Positions 41,671-49,554 of a stretch of 64,000 nucleotides of DNA are shown here, piece after piece. A model generated the notes under the pieces. The model had not been told where the DNA came from. It did not search any database and was given only the letters and a program-made list of their open reading frames with translations. Made by a program: the position numbers and the translations under genes. Numbering within the stretch: position 1 is the stretch's first letter; the number at the start of each line of letters is the position of its first letter. The DNA is from Acanthopleuribacter pedis (GTDB lineage Bacteria > Acidobacteriota > Holophagae > Acanthopleuribacterales > Acanthopleuribacteraceae): NCBI RefSeq assembly GCF_017377855.1, contig NZ_JAFREP010000008.1, positions 248,001-312,000 on the forward strand, read 5' to 3'.

Positions 41671-43944
41671 GCGGGAGCGCAGGGTGGGGGCTTGGATGAC
41701 GGAGGTGTCCTCGTAGACCCGCTTGTAGTGATGGTAGGCGCGCAGGACCTTTTGGCAATAAAATTTGGTTTCGCGGTAGGTGACGTCCCAAACGAAATGA
41801 ACCGGGTTCTCGGTCCCGGAGAACGAGCGCCAGCGGTTGACCGCGCCTTCGCCCGCGTTGTACGCGGCGACGGTTAAGATGGAGCGCCCCTCGAAGGTTT
41901 CCATCAAGTTTTGGACGTACTTGGCGCCGAGGGAGATGGCGGTGCGGGGTTCGTACAATTGGGTGACGGAAAAGTCCTCCAACCCCTCGATTTGACCCGC
42001 GATGCTTTTGGCGGTGGAGGGGATGAACTGCATTAAACCGCGGGCGCTGGCCCCTGATTTGGCGAATTGGTTAAAGCGGCTTTCCTCGCGAATGATCGCG
42101 AGCAGCAGATAAGGATCAACCTGACGGTCCGCCGCATGGCGCTGGATCAGGTTGTCATACGCCATGGGGTAAAGGAGCTTTTGAATCTTTTTGGGCAACA
42201 ACTCGTGGGGTGCCCAGCGCGGATAGTACTTGGTCAAAATTTCGGCGTGGGAAATGGAGCGGTGGCTGTGGCGGCCGAGCCCGTACCAATGGGCGCGTAA
42301 AAAGTGGTAGGTCACCCCGCCGGCGTCGCGTTTGTTGAGGTGTTCGGCGGCGAGGTGGTACCAGCCGGATTCGGCCCATTGGTGGGCGGGGTGGTTCGCT
42401 GAAAGGGCGGTGGGTTCCATGTCCTCGGTGAAGTCGGGCAGTTGTGCGCTCAAACGCCGCGCGATTTGGTCGCGTTGGGAACCCTCGGGGAGCAAGAAAA
42501 ACAACTCTTGAAGCAAACCAAGCGGTGTTTTCTCGGGGTTGCGCTGGTAGCGTTGCCAGCGTTCTCTGGTGAAATGAGCGGGCATCATTTCGTGGGACAG
42601 GAAGGACTGGGCAATGAGGCCGAAATAATGGTTGGGGTCTTTTTTGGCAACCTTTAACCAGCGTGCGACCGCCTGTTCTTCCGCGCCTTGCTCCCAGCGG
42701 ATCATCCCCTCCCAAACATCGGCCTCCATGGCGTTAAAGCCCTTTAAGCCGAGCTTGCGGTAGCGATCCAGGTAGCTAAGCGCCTGCGCGGGTTGCCGGC
42801 GTTGAAGGGCCCAAATTACCCCATTCCGGTAGTAGAAACGGAAGAGGTCGGTACCCGCGCCCATTTTGGTCATGCGTTTGCGCAAATCGCGAAATTCGTT
42901 CGGGCGGTTGAGGCGCCGCAGGGCGAGGATTTCCAGCCGCAAGCTTTCGCGGTACCAGCGGTCATTGGGCATGCCCTTGGGTTTCTTGCGGACCTCGTCC
43001 AGCACGGCTTGGTCTCGGCCACTCATCAGCAGGGCGCGCGCCAGTTGGAAGGAGGTTAAACCACGGTATTTGCTGGTTTCAAGGGTTGCGGCGGCGTGTT
43101 CCAGTGCAACGACCGCTTTCTCCGGGCGCTCGCGTTTGGTGTGGGTCAAGGCCAAAAAATAGCGGGCCCGGTCGCGGTCGCCGGCCCCGGCGGCTTTATC
43201 GCGGATGAAGCTGAAAAAATGGTCCGAGGTGGTGTAGTCACGGTTGCGATAGGCGACCCAGGCGAACCGTGTCCATGTTTCTTTGCGTGCCAGATAATCG
43301 CCGTGTTCGTGCTTGCGCTGGAGGCGCATGGTGAACAGCGCCTCGTCGCTGCCCGGCCATTTCTCTTGAACCACGTGGGCGAAACGACGGGCGCGTTTGG
43401 CGTCGCCCAAGGCGTAATACATGGCTACCAGTTGGTGGTAGGCCTCCAGGCGATAGATCGTGGGTGTTTTGGGGGCGGTTAATTTGAGCAATAAGGGCTC
43501 GGCGTCGCCGGCGCGGCCGAGTTGCAACAGCGCCGCGGCGCGGGCGGCTTGGACCAGGCGGCGGTCTTTGCGCGGCACGACCAGGTTTTTGGGTTCGGTC
43601 AACGCGAGAATGGCGTGGGGGCGGTCGGCGCGTTGCAAACATTGGAGGCGTTCGCGGAGGAGTGCACCACCCGGATCTTCAACCTTGGCATAGGCGTGTA
43701 AGGCGCTGCTCCAGTGGTGGCGGCTTTCAGCAAGCGCGGCCTCGCGCAAGGCCCAACCCTCTTCGCGGTAGCGTACGGGATCGTGGGCCTGCAAGGCGGC
43801 CAAACTGCGCCCCGCGCGGTGCCACGCCTCGCGATCCTGGTATTCTTGCCAGTCTCTTTGATGGTAACGCCACACAGGATCATGGGTCAGGTTGGGTTGG
43901 GTGCCGATTAAAATCGACAAGTAACATAAAATTAGCCCATTCAA
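41668..43944 (-). CDS. slt: Soluble lytic murein transglycosylase
   Basis: 758 residues, from a TTG start. A leader peptide (LILCYLSILIG), a long alpha-superhelical U-domain (about 30-590, HAT/TPR-like repeats such as RALLMSGRDQAVLDEVRKKP), and a C-terminal SLT domain with the catalytic Glu in AIIREESRFNQFAKS, plus GARGLMQFIPSTA-like ASARGLMQFIPSTAKSIA and AAYNAGEGAVNRW. It cleaves peptidoglycan glycan strands to 1,6-anhydro ends in the periplasm. The stop codon comes from an adjacent palindromic repeat. Confidence 0.92.
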   Translation of the reverse strand: MNGLILCYLSILIGTQPNLTHDPVWRYHQRDWQEYQDREAWHRAGRSLAALQAHDPVRYREEGWALREAALAESRHHWSSALHAYAKVEDPGGALLRERLQCLQRADRPHAILALTEPKNLVVPRKDRRLVQAARAAALLQLGRAGDAEPLLLKLTAPKTPTIYRLEAYHQLVAMYYALGDAKRARRFAHVVQEKWPGSDEALFTMRLQRKHEHGDYLARKETWTRFAWVAYRNRDYTTSDHFFSFIRDKAAGAGDRDRARYFLALTHTKRERPEKAVVALEHAAATLETSKYRGLTSFQLARALLMSGRDQAVLDEVRKKPKGMPNDRWYRESLRLEILALRRLNRPNEFRDLRKRMTKMGAGTDLFRFYYRNGVIWALQRRQPAQALSYLDRYRKLGLKGFNAMEADVWEGMIRWEQGAEEQAVARWLKVAKKDPNHYFGLIAQSFLSHEMMPAHFTRERWQRYQRNPEKTPLGLLQELFFLLPEGSQRDQIARRLSAQLPDFTEDMEPTALSANHPAHQWAESGWYHLAAEHLNKRDAGGVTYHFLRAHWYGLGRHSHRSISHAEILTKYYPRWAPHELLPKKIQKLLYPMAYDNLIQRHAADRQVDPYLLLAIIREESRFNQFAKSGASARGLMQFIPSTAKSIAGQIEGLEDFSVTQLYEPRTAISLGAKYVQNLMETFEGRSILTVAAYNAGEGAVNRWRSFSGTENPVHFVWDVTYRETKFYCQKVLRAYHHYKRVYEDTSVIQAPTLRSR

Positions 43945-44165
43945 TGAAATGAACCCCGTCTCGGTAAACTAATTCTCTTTTCGGAAACTTCGCGTCGGTA
44001 CTTAAAACCTAACGAGCACGAGGTGGGTCGGCAAGTGATTTGTCAGAATTTTACAATAAAAAAAATCGCGGCTTCAGTGCCCTCCCGTAACCGCCTTCTC
44101 AGGGGTCGGGACGGACGCGGTCGGCTGACCGCGCCGCCTGTGATTTGGGCCTGGAAACACGCGGG

Positions 44166-44498
44166 TTAGCCCGGGGGCCAGGTGAAAGGACGACCCGCGA
44201 GGATGTGGAGGTGCAGATGGAACACCGATTGGCCCGCCTTGGCGCCGTTGTTGATCACCAGGCGGTAATCTTCAATGCCTTGTTCCTTGGCGATTTGCGT
44301 GGCGCACAGCATGAGTTTTCCAATGAGTAAGGTGTCTTCCTCGCCCATTTCGGCAATTTTGACCAAGGGCTTTTTGGGGATGACGAGGATATGGGTGGGC
44401 GCTTGAGGGGCGATGTCGCGGAAGGCGCAAACATCGTCGTCTTCATAAACGAAGTCGGCGGGAATTTCCCGATCAATGATTTTCTGAAAAAGGGTCAT
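44166..44498 (-). CDS. HIT-family nucleotide hydrolase (HinT-like)
   Basis: 110 residues, full length for the family. Start MTLFQKIIDREIPADFVYED, core DIAPQAPTHILVIPKKPLVK, and the His triad FHLHLHILAGR at the C-terminus. It hydrolyses purine phosphoramidates such as adenosine 5'-phosphoramidates. AGGAGG precedes the ATG. The 221-base gap before slt's start (43945-44165) contains no gene. Confidence 0.92.
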   Translation of the reverse strand: MTLFQKIIDREIPADFVYEDDDVCAFRDIAPQAPTHILVIPKKPLVKIAEMGEEDTLLIGKLMLCATQIAKEQGIEDYRLVINNGAKAGQSVFHLHLHILAGRPFTWPPG

Positions 44499-44569
44499 GG
44501 GGAACCTCCTGGAGCGTGGGTTAACCCGCCTTGACCGGCCTCAGGCCGTCAACAGCGGGACAGGACAAA

Positions 44570-44610
44570 GAAAAAGGAGCTTGTTGGACAGCATCCACAA
44601 GCTCCTTTTA
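44570..44610 (-). terminator. Rho-independent terminator of the pseudokinase gene
   Basis: On the minus strand AAAAGGAGCTTGT-GGATGCTGTCCA-ACAAGCTCCTTTTTCTTT. A 13-bp stem with a U tract, 20 bases after the stop. Confidence 0.9.
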
Positions 44611-44629
44611 AATAAATAGGTTGTCCGCG

Positions 44630-46687
44630 TTAGTTTGCGCGGAAATTGATGCCGATGTACATCTCGGTTTTAACCGGAACACCGAGCTTGGTAGGCGTAG
44701 AGAAACGCATATTACGCGCGGTTTTGATGGCGTCGTCAATCATGCCGTAATCGTTTTGGCCGGCCTTTATGGGGCTGCGCATGACGTTGACCTGGTCAAC
44801 TGAACCGGTTTCGTTCACCAGCACCTTCATCAAAAAGACGATGGTGGCGCCGCGTTTGACAACATCGTTGCGGATGGCTTTTTTCGGGACTTTCAGCGTC
44901 TCAACGTTGGTCAAAGGCGTGGGTTTGTTGAGATCGGGATCGTCCAAGGGAATCAGCTCACCCATGCGGGGCGGCGTGATGTCCGAGGCCGGCGTCGCAT
45001 CGTTGTTGGCGGCGACATTTGAAACCGTTTGGTTGGTCGTCGCGGGTTCGGTCGGCGTGGGTGAGCTTGACGCGGGTTTGGACTGCTCTTTCGGTTGGTT
45101 AACTTTGGTATCGTTGGCGCGGGGTTTGTCTACCTTGGCGATGGTGTTCGAGCCTTGGTTCTTCCGCGTTTTGTCCGCCTCGGCCTTGCGTCGCGCCTCA
45201 TTTGCTTCGCGCCGTTTGCGGTCCTCTTCCAGTTTGGCGAGGCGCTGTTGGCGGGCTTCCAGCTCTTTGCGCTGTTGATCCAGCTTGGCCATGAGCTCTT
45301 GTTGTTCCTGGCGCATCTTGGCCTGTTGTAACTGATCTTCCATGCGCTTGAGGTCGTCTTCCAGCTCTTTGGCCTTGGCTTCCTCGGCCTCGCGACGGGC
45401 TTGCGCTTGTTGTTCGGCCATCAGGTTGTTCAAGCGTTCGGTTTCTTCCTGAAGCTCCCGCAACCGCTCTTCCGCGGCGTCCTGGCCCTCCTGCTGGATC
45501 TGGGCGGCGAGATCTTTGTTGGTGTCCTTTTCGGGTTCCGCCGCCGGTTGCAGAAACAGAACGGCCACGACGGCGATGGCGGCGGCGGCAACACCGAGCC
45601 CAATAAAGAGCGGTGCTTTCGATTTGGGCGTCGGCGCGGCTGGCGCGGGGACTCCTTGCGGCGCGCGCGGTTGTTGGACCGCGGCCGGTTCAGCCTTGGG
45701 AGTGGTGGCCACGGCGCTCGCGGCCGGCGCTGCTGCTTTGACTTCCCCAGAGAAATTGCGTTCCCGTTCGCTGTTCATCTTCTCACCCAGTTCTTCCATT
45801 TCAATGCGGAAGGCCGAGTGCATGAAGAAGGCGAGGTTGAAGGTCGTGGGACTGTATTCACCGGAATACAGCAAATCGTCCATGTCCTTGGCCATTTTTT
45901 GGATGTCGGTATATGCCGAGCCGGCACCGGAATCCAAGGCCGAAATCAAAATGTTGGCGATGGCGGCGGGGATGTTTTCGCCCTCGGAGGCGGTGGTCGC
46001 GTTTTTGATGCGCGCGGCCACGTCCCCGGCGCCGTTTTGGTTAAAGCGTTCGCCGGTTAACATTTCGAACAAAATGGAACCACAGCCAAAGATGTCCAGC
46101 TGGTCGCGGTCCTCCGCGGTGTAATCCATGTTGGTGGGAACATAAGGCCCATAGGTGGGTTCGAGATCGGCAACCAAACCGGGCAGGGCGCGCAAGGCGG
46201 TGTTGAACTGAAAGCTGGTCAGCTTGATTTCACCCTCGTGGGTGACGAATACGACCGAGGGGTTGATGAACCCGTGGGTCATGTGTTTGGTTTTCGCGTA
46301 GGCCAAGGCCGACAACATTTTAGAGGTGACCAGCAGGGCGTGGTCGATTGAAAGGGGAAAGCCGTCTGAGTTGCAGCGCTCGAGCACCTTTTCGAGTGAA
46401 AAACCCTCGTGAAACTCGTAAACGGAAGCGAGTTGGCCGTTCTCCGGGGCGTTGGTGACTTGGCGCAGAATGTTGGGATGCTCAAGCTTCGAGGTGGTCA
46501 TGCTTTGGTTGAGGAACTGGTCGACAAAGTCGTCGTTACCGGCCAGTTTCTCGTTGACCAGGTTGAGCAGGAAGTATTCCTGAATTTTTCCGTCGGCGAT
46601 GTTGGCGCCGCGCCACAGAGCGCCGATCCCGGTCTCCTCTTGCTGCTCAAGCAGGTAATACTTATTGAATTTCTTGATGCCTTCCAT
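44630..46687 (-). CDS. Pseudokinase - membrane helix - coiled coil - TonB-like domain protein
   Basis: 685 residues. About 1-285 are a protein-kinase fold judged from DQLDIFGCGSILFEMLTGERF and the overall length, but HRDxKPxN is replaced by HGFINPSV (138-145) and DFG by TSFQ, so catalysis is unlikely. One membrane helix at 359-380. About 395-520 is a long Glu/Arg/Gln coiled coil (LRELQEETERLNNLMAEQQA). The last 95 residues resemble a TonB C-terminal module (VFLMKVLVNETGSVDQVNVM, KTARNMRFSTPTKLGVPV). Domain order suggests a cytoplasmic ligand or partner sensor connected to a periplasmic TonB-like domain. GGAGG precedes the ATG. Function unknown. Confidence 0.75.
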   Translation of the reverse strand: MEGIKKFNKYYLLEQQEETGIGALWRGANIADGKIQEYFLLNLVNEKLAGNDDFVDQFLNQSMTTSKLEHPNILRQVTNAPENGQLASVYEFHEGFSLEKVLERCNSDGFPLSIDHALLVTSKMLSALAYAKTKHMTHGFINPSVVFVTHEGEIKLTSFQFNTALRALPGLVADLEPTYGPYVPTNMDYTAEDRDQLDIFGCGSILFEMLTGERFNQNGAGDVAARIKNATTASEGENIPAAIANILISALDSGAGSAYTDIQKMAKDMDDLLYSGEYSPTTFNLAFFMHSAFRIEMEELGEKMNSERERNFSGEVKAAAPAASAVATTPKAEPAAVQQPRAPQGVPAPAAPTPKSKAPLFIGLGVAAAAIAVVAVLFLQPAAEPEKDTNKDLAAQIQQEGQDAAEERLRELQEETERLNNLMAEQQAQARREAEEAKAKELEDDLKRMEDQLQQAKMRQEQQELMAKLDQQRKELEARQQRLAKLEEDRKRREANEARRKAEADKTRKNQGSNTIAKVDKPRANDTKVNQPKEQSKPASSSPTPTEPATTNQTVSNVAANNDATPASDITPPRMGELIPLDDPDLNKPTPLTNVETLKVPKKAIRNDVVKRGATIVFLMKVLVNETGSVDQVNVMRSPIKAGQNDYGMIDDAIKTARNMRFSTPTKLGVPVKTEMYIGINFRAN

Positions 46688-46933
46688 ACTGCCGAAGCCT
46701 CCGCATAGCTAAACCAAAATTCTGGATTGGGGCTTAGCCTGGAACAAGGCGGCCCGTTTTCCGTGTATATTCTTTGTTCAAACCAACACATGTGAACTGT
46801 CTCATTGATCGATTCCCCTTACATGCTACCTATGTTCAATAAACGAAGTCAATTCACTTGAACATTTGCGCGTGCTGGATTGTGGTCGATTGAGGCGGCG
46901 GCGCGCCTTGATGAGACGGGCGGATCCCGGGGA

Positions 46934-49459
46934 TTAAGCCTGGCGGGCGAAGCCCAATTGGATCAGTTCATCTAAGAATTCGGCGGGTTTGAGCGCAAAC
47001 TCCGGGGTAACCAAGGCTTGGGTATAAATAATGGTAGCCGAGGTGAGCCCCGGCAAATTGTTCACTTCTATTAAGTAAAGGGTATCGCTGTCGGGTCGGT
47101 ACATGACGTCGATACGCGCGTAACCTTCAATGCCCAATTGATCGGCGTACGCGGCGAGTCGCGCGCGGATCGAAGCGACGGCGGCCGCGTCCAAGGCCGG
47201 TGGCGGGGTGAGGTTCACGCCCATGCCTTTGTTGAACTTTTCATCCAGGGACAAAACATCGGTTTGGGCGAGGGTTTCCGAGGGGTAAAACGCGGTGATC
47301 TTGCCGCGGGTCCCGATGACGCCGATGGTCATTTCCATAAAGGTTTCAGGGTCGGCGCCCGCCAACATCTGCTCAACCAGGATTTCGTCAAAGCGGGGCA
47401 GGGCGATAAACAACTCGCGATCCGTCACCTTGGGATACAGCAGGTATTGGGGGATGCGGTCGCGGCCCGCCATCATAAACAGCAGGAAAATCGGGAGTTG
47501 GTGTTCCGGTTGGCGGGAAACCAAAACACCACTGGAGCAGCCGTCGGCCTTGGGTTTTAGGACCAAGCCTTGGTCGGACTGCAAAGTCGCTTGCAACCCC
47601 GCGGCCCAGCGGACCACGGCTTTGGCCCAGCGCTGGAATAGGGGGTCGGTGACGCGTTGTTCGGCGGCGATCAGCTCGGGCAGGCGTTGGGTTAGGGTTT
47701 CGAGATCGGCGGCGTCGAGGTCGGCATAGCGGCTCAGTTCCACGATCAAATCGTTGCGCGCGACGAGATGTTGGCCCGGTGCTTCAAAACCGGGGATGGC
47801 AAATTCGCGGCACTTTTGGTTGGTGGCTTGTTTGTCCATACACAAGCCGGCCACCTGGGAACTGCTGCCGTTGTAGGGCAAGCCGAGTTGGTCCAGGCGC
47901 CGTTGCATGGTGCCGTTTTCACCGATGCCCCCGTGCAGGGCGAGAAATACGAAGTCGAAACGCGCGGGAAAGTCCGCGAGTTTTAACCGGCGCGGGGCGA
48001 AGTTGTGCGCCGCCACGTCGCCGGCGTAACCCGCGAAATGGGTGCCGCGCCAGGTTTGAACGAGCGGTACCGCGCGTTGGTAGGCGTCGACATCTGCCAA
48101 AACGGCCTCGATTTCGTCCACGGTGTGTTGGAGGGCGACAAAAGCGGGGACTTCCCAAAAGGCTTCCTCGGCGTCTAGGTAAATGGTGTGAATGCGGTAC
48201 TGCTGCAGCGCGGCCAGTTTTTGGGTGACGTTAAACCAACTCATGCGTGAGACGTGGCGTTCCGAGGTGGCGCCGCCGCCGATCACGGCCACGCGACGGC
48301 GGGACGCGGGATCTTCGCCGAGGGCGTCGCTGAAATCGAGCCGGCGGCCCTCGCGTGCCGCGGCGCGGGTAATCAGCAATGAAAAAACATCGGCGTGGCG
48401 CATGCCGAAAAGGGCGGCTTGTTGGAATAAGAAAGAGTCGAGGCCGCAGCCGGGAATGCCGTTGAGGTCGGACCAAATGATCGTGCCGTCGTCGCTAAGG
48501 AAGCCGTCGAAACGGGCCCAGTCACGCAAGCCAAGCGCCTGAAAAAGGTCGACGGCCTGGGTGCGCATGCGTTGCAACAGCTCGGCCGGTCCGGCAAGCG
48601 GGGTTTGGTGGCGCGCGCCGGCGCCGGGCATGTATTTCTTGTTGCGGGTGTAGAGGTTGTCTTGATTTGGGTCGGTGTCGCTTTCGGCGATGGCTATTCC
48701 GGTTGGGGCGAGCGGGACAATGCTGTCGTCTTGGTCTTGCAAAACGATCAGGGAAAACTCGCGACCTTCAATGCGCTGTTCCACCAAAACCTCGTCACCG
48801 AAAGCCAGGGCGCGCGTGACGGCTTCGTCGAAGGTATCGACCCCGCTCAGGCTGACCCCGTCGGAGGAGCCGGCGCGGTTGGGTTTGACGATGCGTTGGT
48901 TCAGCGTGTCGCCGGGGACCTGATGCCACGCGCGTTCCCTTTCGCGGGCCGCGTCTTCCGCCCAGGCCGCGGCTGTGATCAGCGCATTGGGCACGGTGGG
49001 AAAACCCCGCTCGGCAATCGCCGCAACGGTTTGCTGCTTGTTGAGGGTCGTGGCCAGGCCCGCGGGCGGACTGCCCAAATAGGCTTGGCGTCCCTGCGCT
49101 TCAAAACGTGCGCTGAGTTGTCCGTCTTCCCCATAGGCGCCATGCACGATGGGGCACAGAACATCGCTCTCTTTGATCAAACGGTTGAGGGCGTCGGCTT
49201 GCAAGGGTTGGTGGGGAAGGTGCTCAAAGTCTTCGATGGTATTGGAATAAATCCACTTGGGGTCGAGCCGGAAAAACTGGGTATCGCGACTGATAAAAAC
49301 CAAGGTGATGTTGGTTTCGGCCAATTTTTTTCGCACGCTGTCGTAGAGGGTACGCGCGGAGTCGAGCGAGATGTTGCGTTCATTGCTGGGGCCGCCGAAA
49401 AAAATGGTGAGCGTTACTTGCTGAGACGGGCGGGGTACCGCTTGCGCGTGGTTTGTCAC
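46934..49459 (-). CDS. Tandem fusion of two D-alanine--D-alanine ligase modules
   Basis: 841 residues from GTG 49459, behind GGAG (a TTG 15 bases earlier is less likely). Residues about 15-385 form one Ddl/ATP-grasp unit: FFGGPSNERNISLDSARTLY, HGAYGEDGQLSARFEAQG, KPNRAGSSDGVSLSG, and WSDLNGIPGCGLDSF. About 390-835 form a second: GGGATSERHVSRMSWFN, LHGGIGENGTMQRRLDQLG, KPKADGCSSGVLVS, IEVNNLPGLTSATIIYTQA. In the first unit the metal-binding motif (DLNGIPG) departs from the usual EVNTLPG, so the halves may differ in activity. It would supply D-Ala-D-Ala to the MurF encoded in the next fusion gene upstream. Confidence 0.82.
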   Translation of the reverse strand: MTNHAQAVPRPSQQVTLTIFFGGPSNERNISLDSARTLYDSVRKKLAETNITLVFISRDTQFFRLDPKWIYSNTIEDFEHLPHQPLQADALNRLIKESDVLCPIVHGAYGEDGQLSARFEAQGRQAYLGSPPAGLATTLNKQQTVAAIAERGFPTVPNALITAAAWAEDAARERERAWHQVPGDTLNQRIVKPNRAGSSDGVSLSGVDTFDEAVTRALAFGDEVLVEQRIEGREFSLIVLQDQDDSIVPLAPTGIAIAESDTDPNQDNLYTRNKKYMPGAGARHQTPLAGPAELLQRMRTQAVDLFQALGLRDWARFDGFLSDDGTIIWSDLNGIPGCGLDSFLFQQAALFGMRHADVFSLLITRAAAREGRRLDFSDALGEDPASRRRVAVIGGGATSERHVSRMSWFNVTQKLAALQQYRIHTIYLDAEEAFWEVPAFVALQHTVDEIEAVLADVDAYQRAVPLVQTWRGTHFAGYAGDVAAHNFAPRRLKLADFPARFDFVFLALHGGIGENGTMQRRLDQLGLPYNGSSSQVAGLCMDKQATNQKCREFAIPGFEAPGQHLVARNDLIVELSRYADLDAADLETLTQRLPELIAAEQRVTDPLFQRWAKAVVRWAAGLQATLQSDQGLVLKPKADGCSSGVLVSRQPEHQLPIFLLFMMAGRDRIPQYLLYPKVTDRELFIALPRFDEILVEQMLAGADPETFMEMTIGVIGTRGKITAFYPSETLAQTDVLSLDEKFNKGMGVNLTPPPALDAAAVASIRARLAAYADQLGIEGYARIDVMYRPDSDTLYLIEVNNLPGLTSATIIYTQALVTPEFALKPAEFLDELIQLGFARQA

Positions 49460-49554
49460 GATGAAGGTCTCCAATCAACACAAGATGAACCGCTTGGATG
49501 GAAGGCATCGCCTGGGCATTCTTACGGGGGGCGCGGCTGAGCGGCATCTTAGCA

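Noticed and set aside
44057..44140. GC-rich hairpin after the HIT gene as terminator
   Set aside because: The stem (GCGGTCGGCTGACCGC) has no following U tract.
48572..49540. Long plus-strand open frame opposite the Ddl fusion
   Set aside because: Mirror frame of a clearly assigned gene, without a ribosome-binding site or motif.
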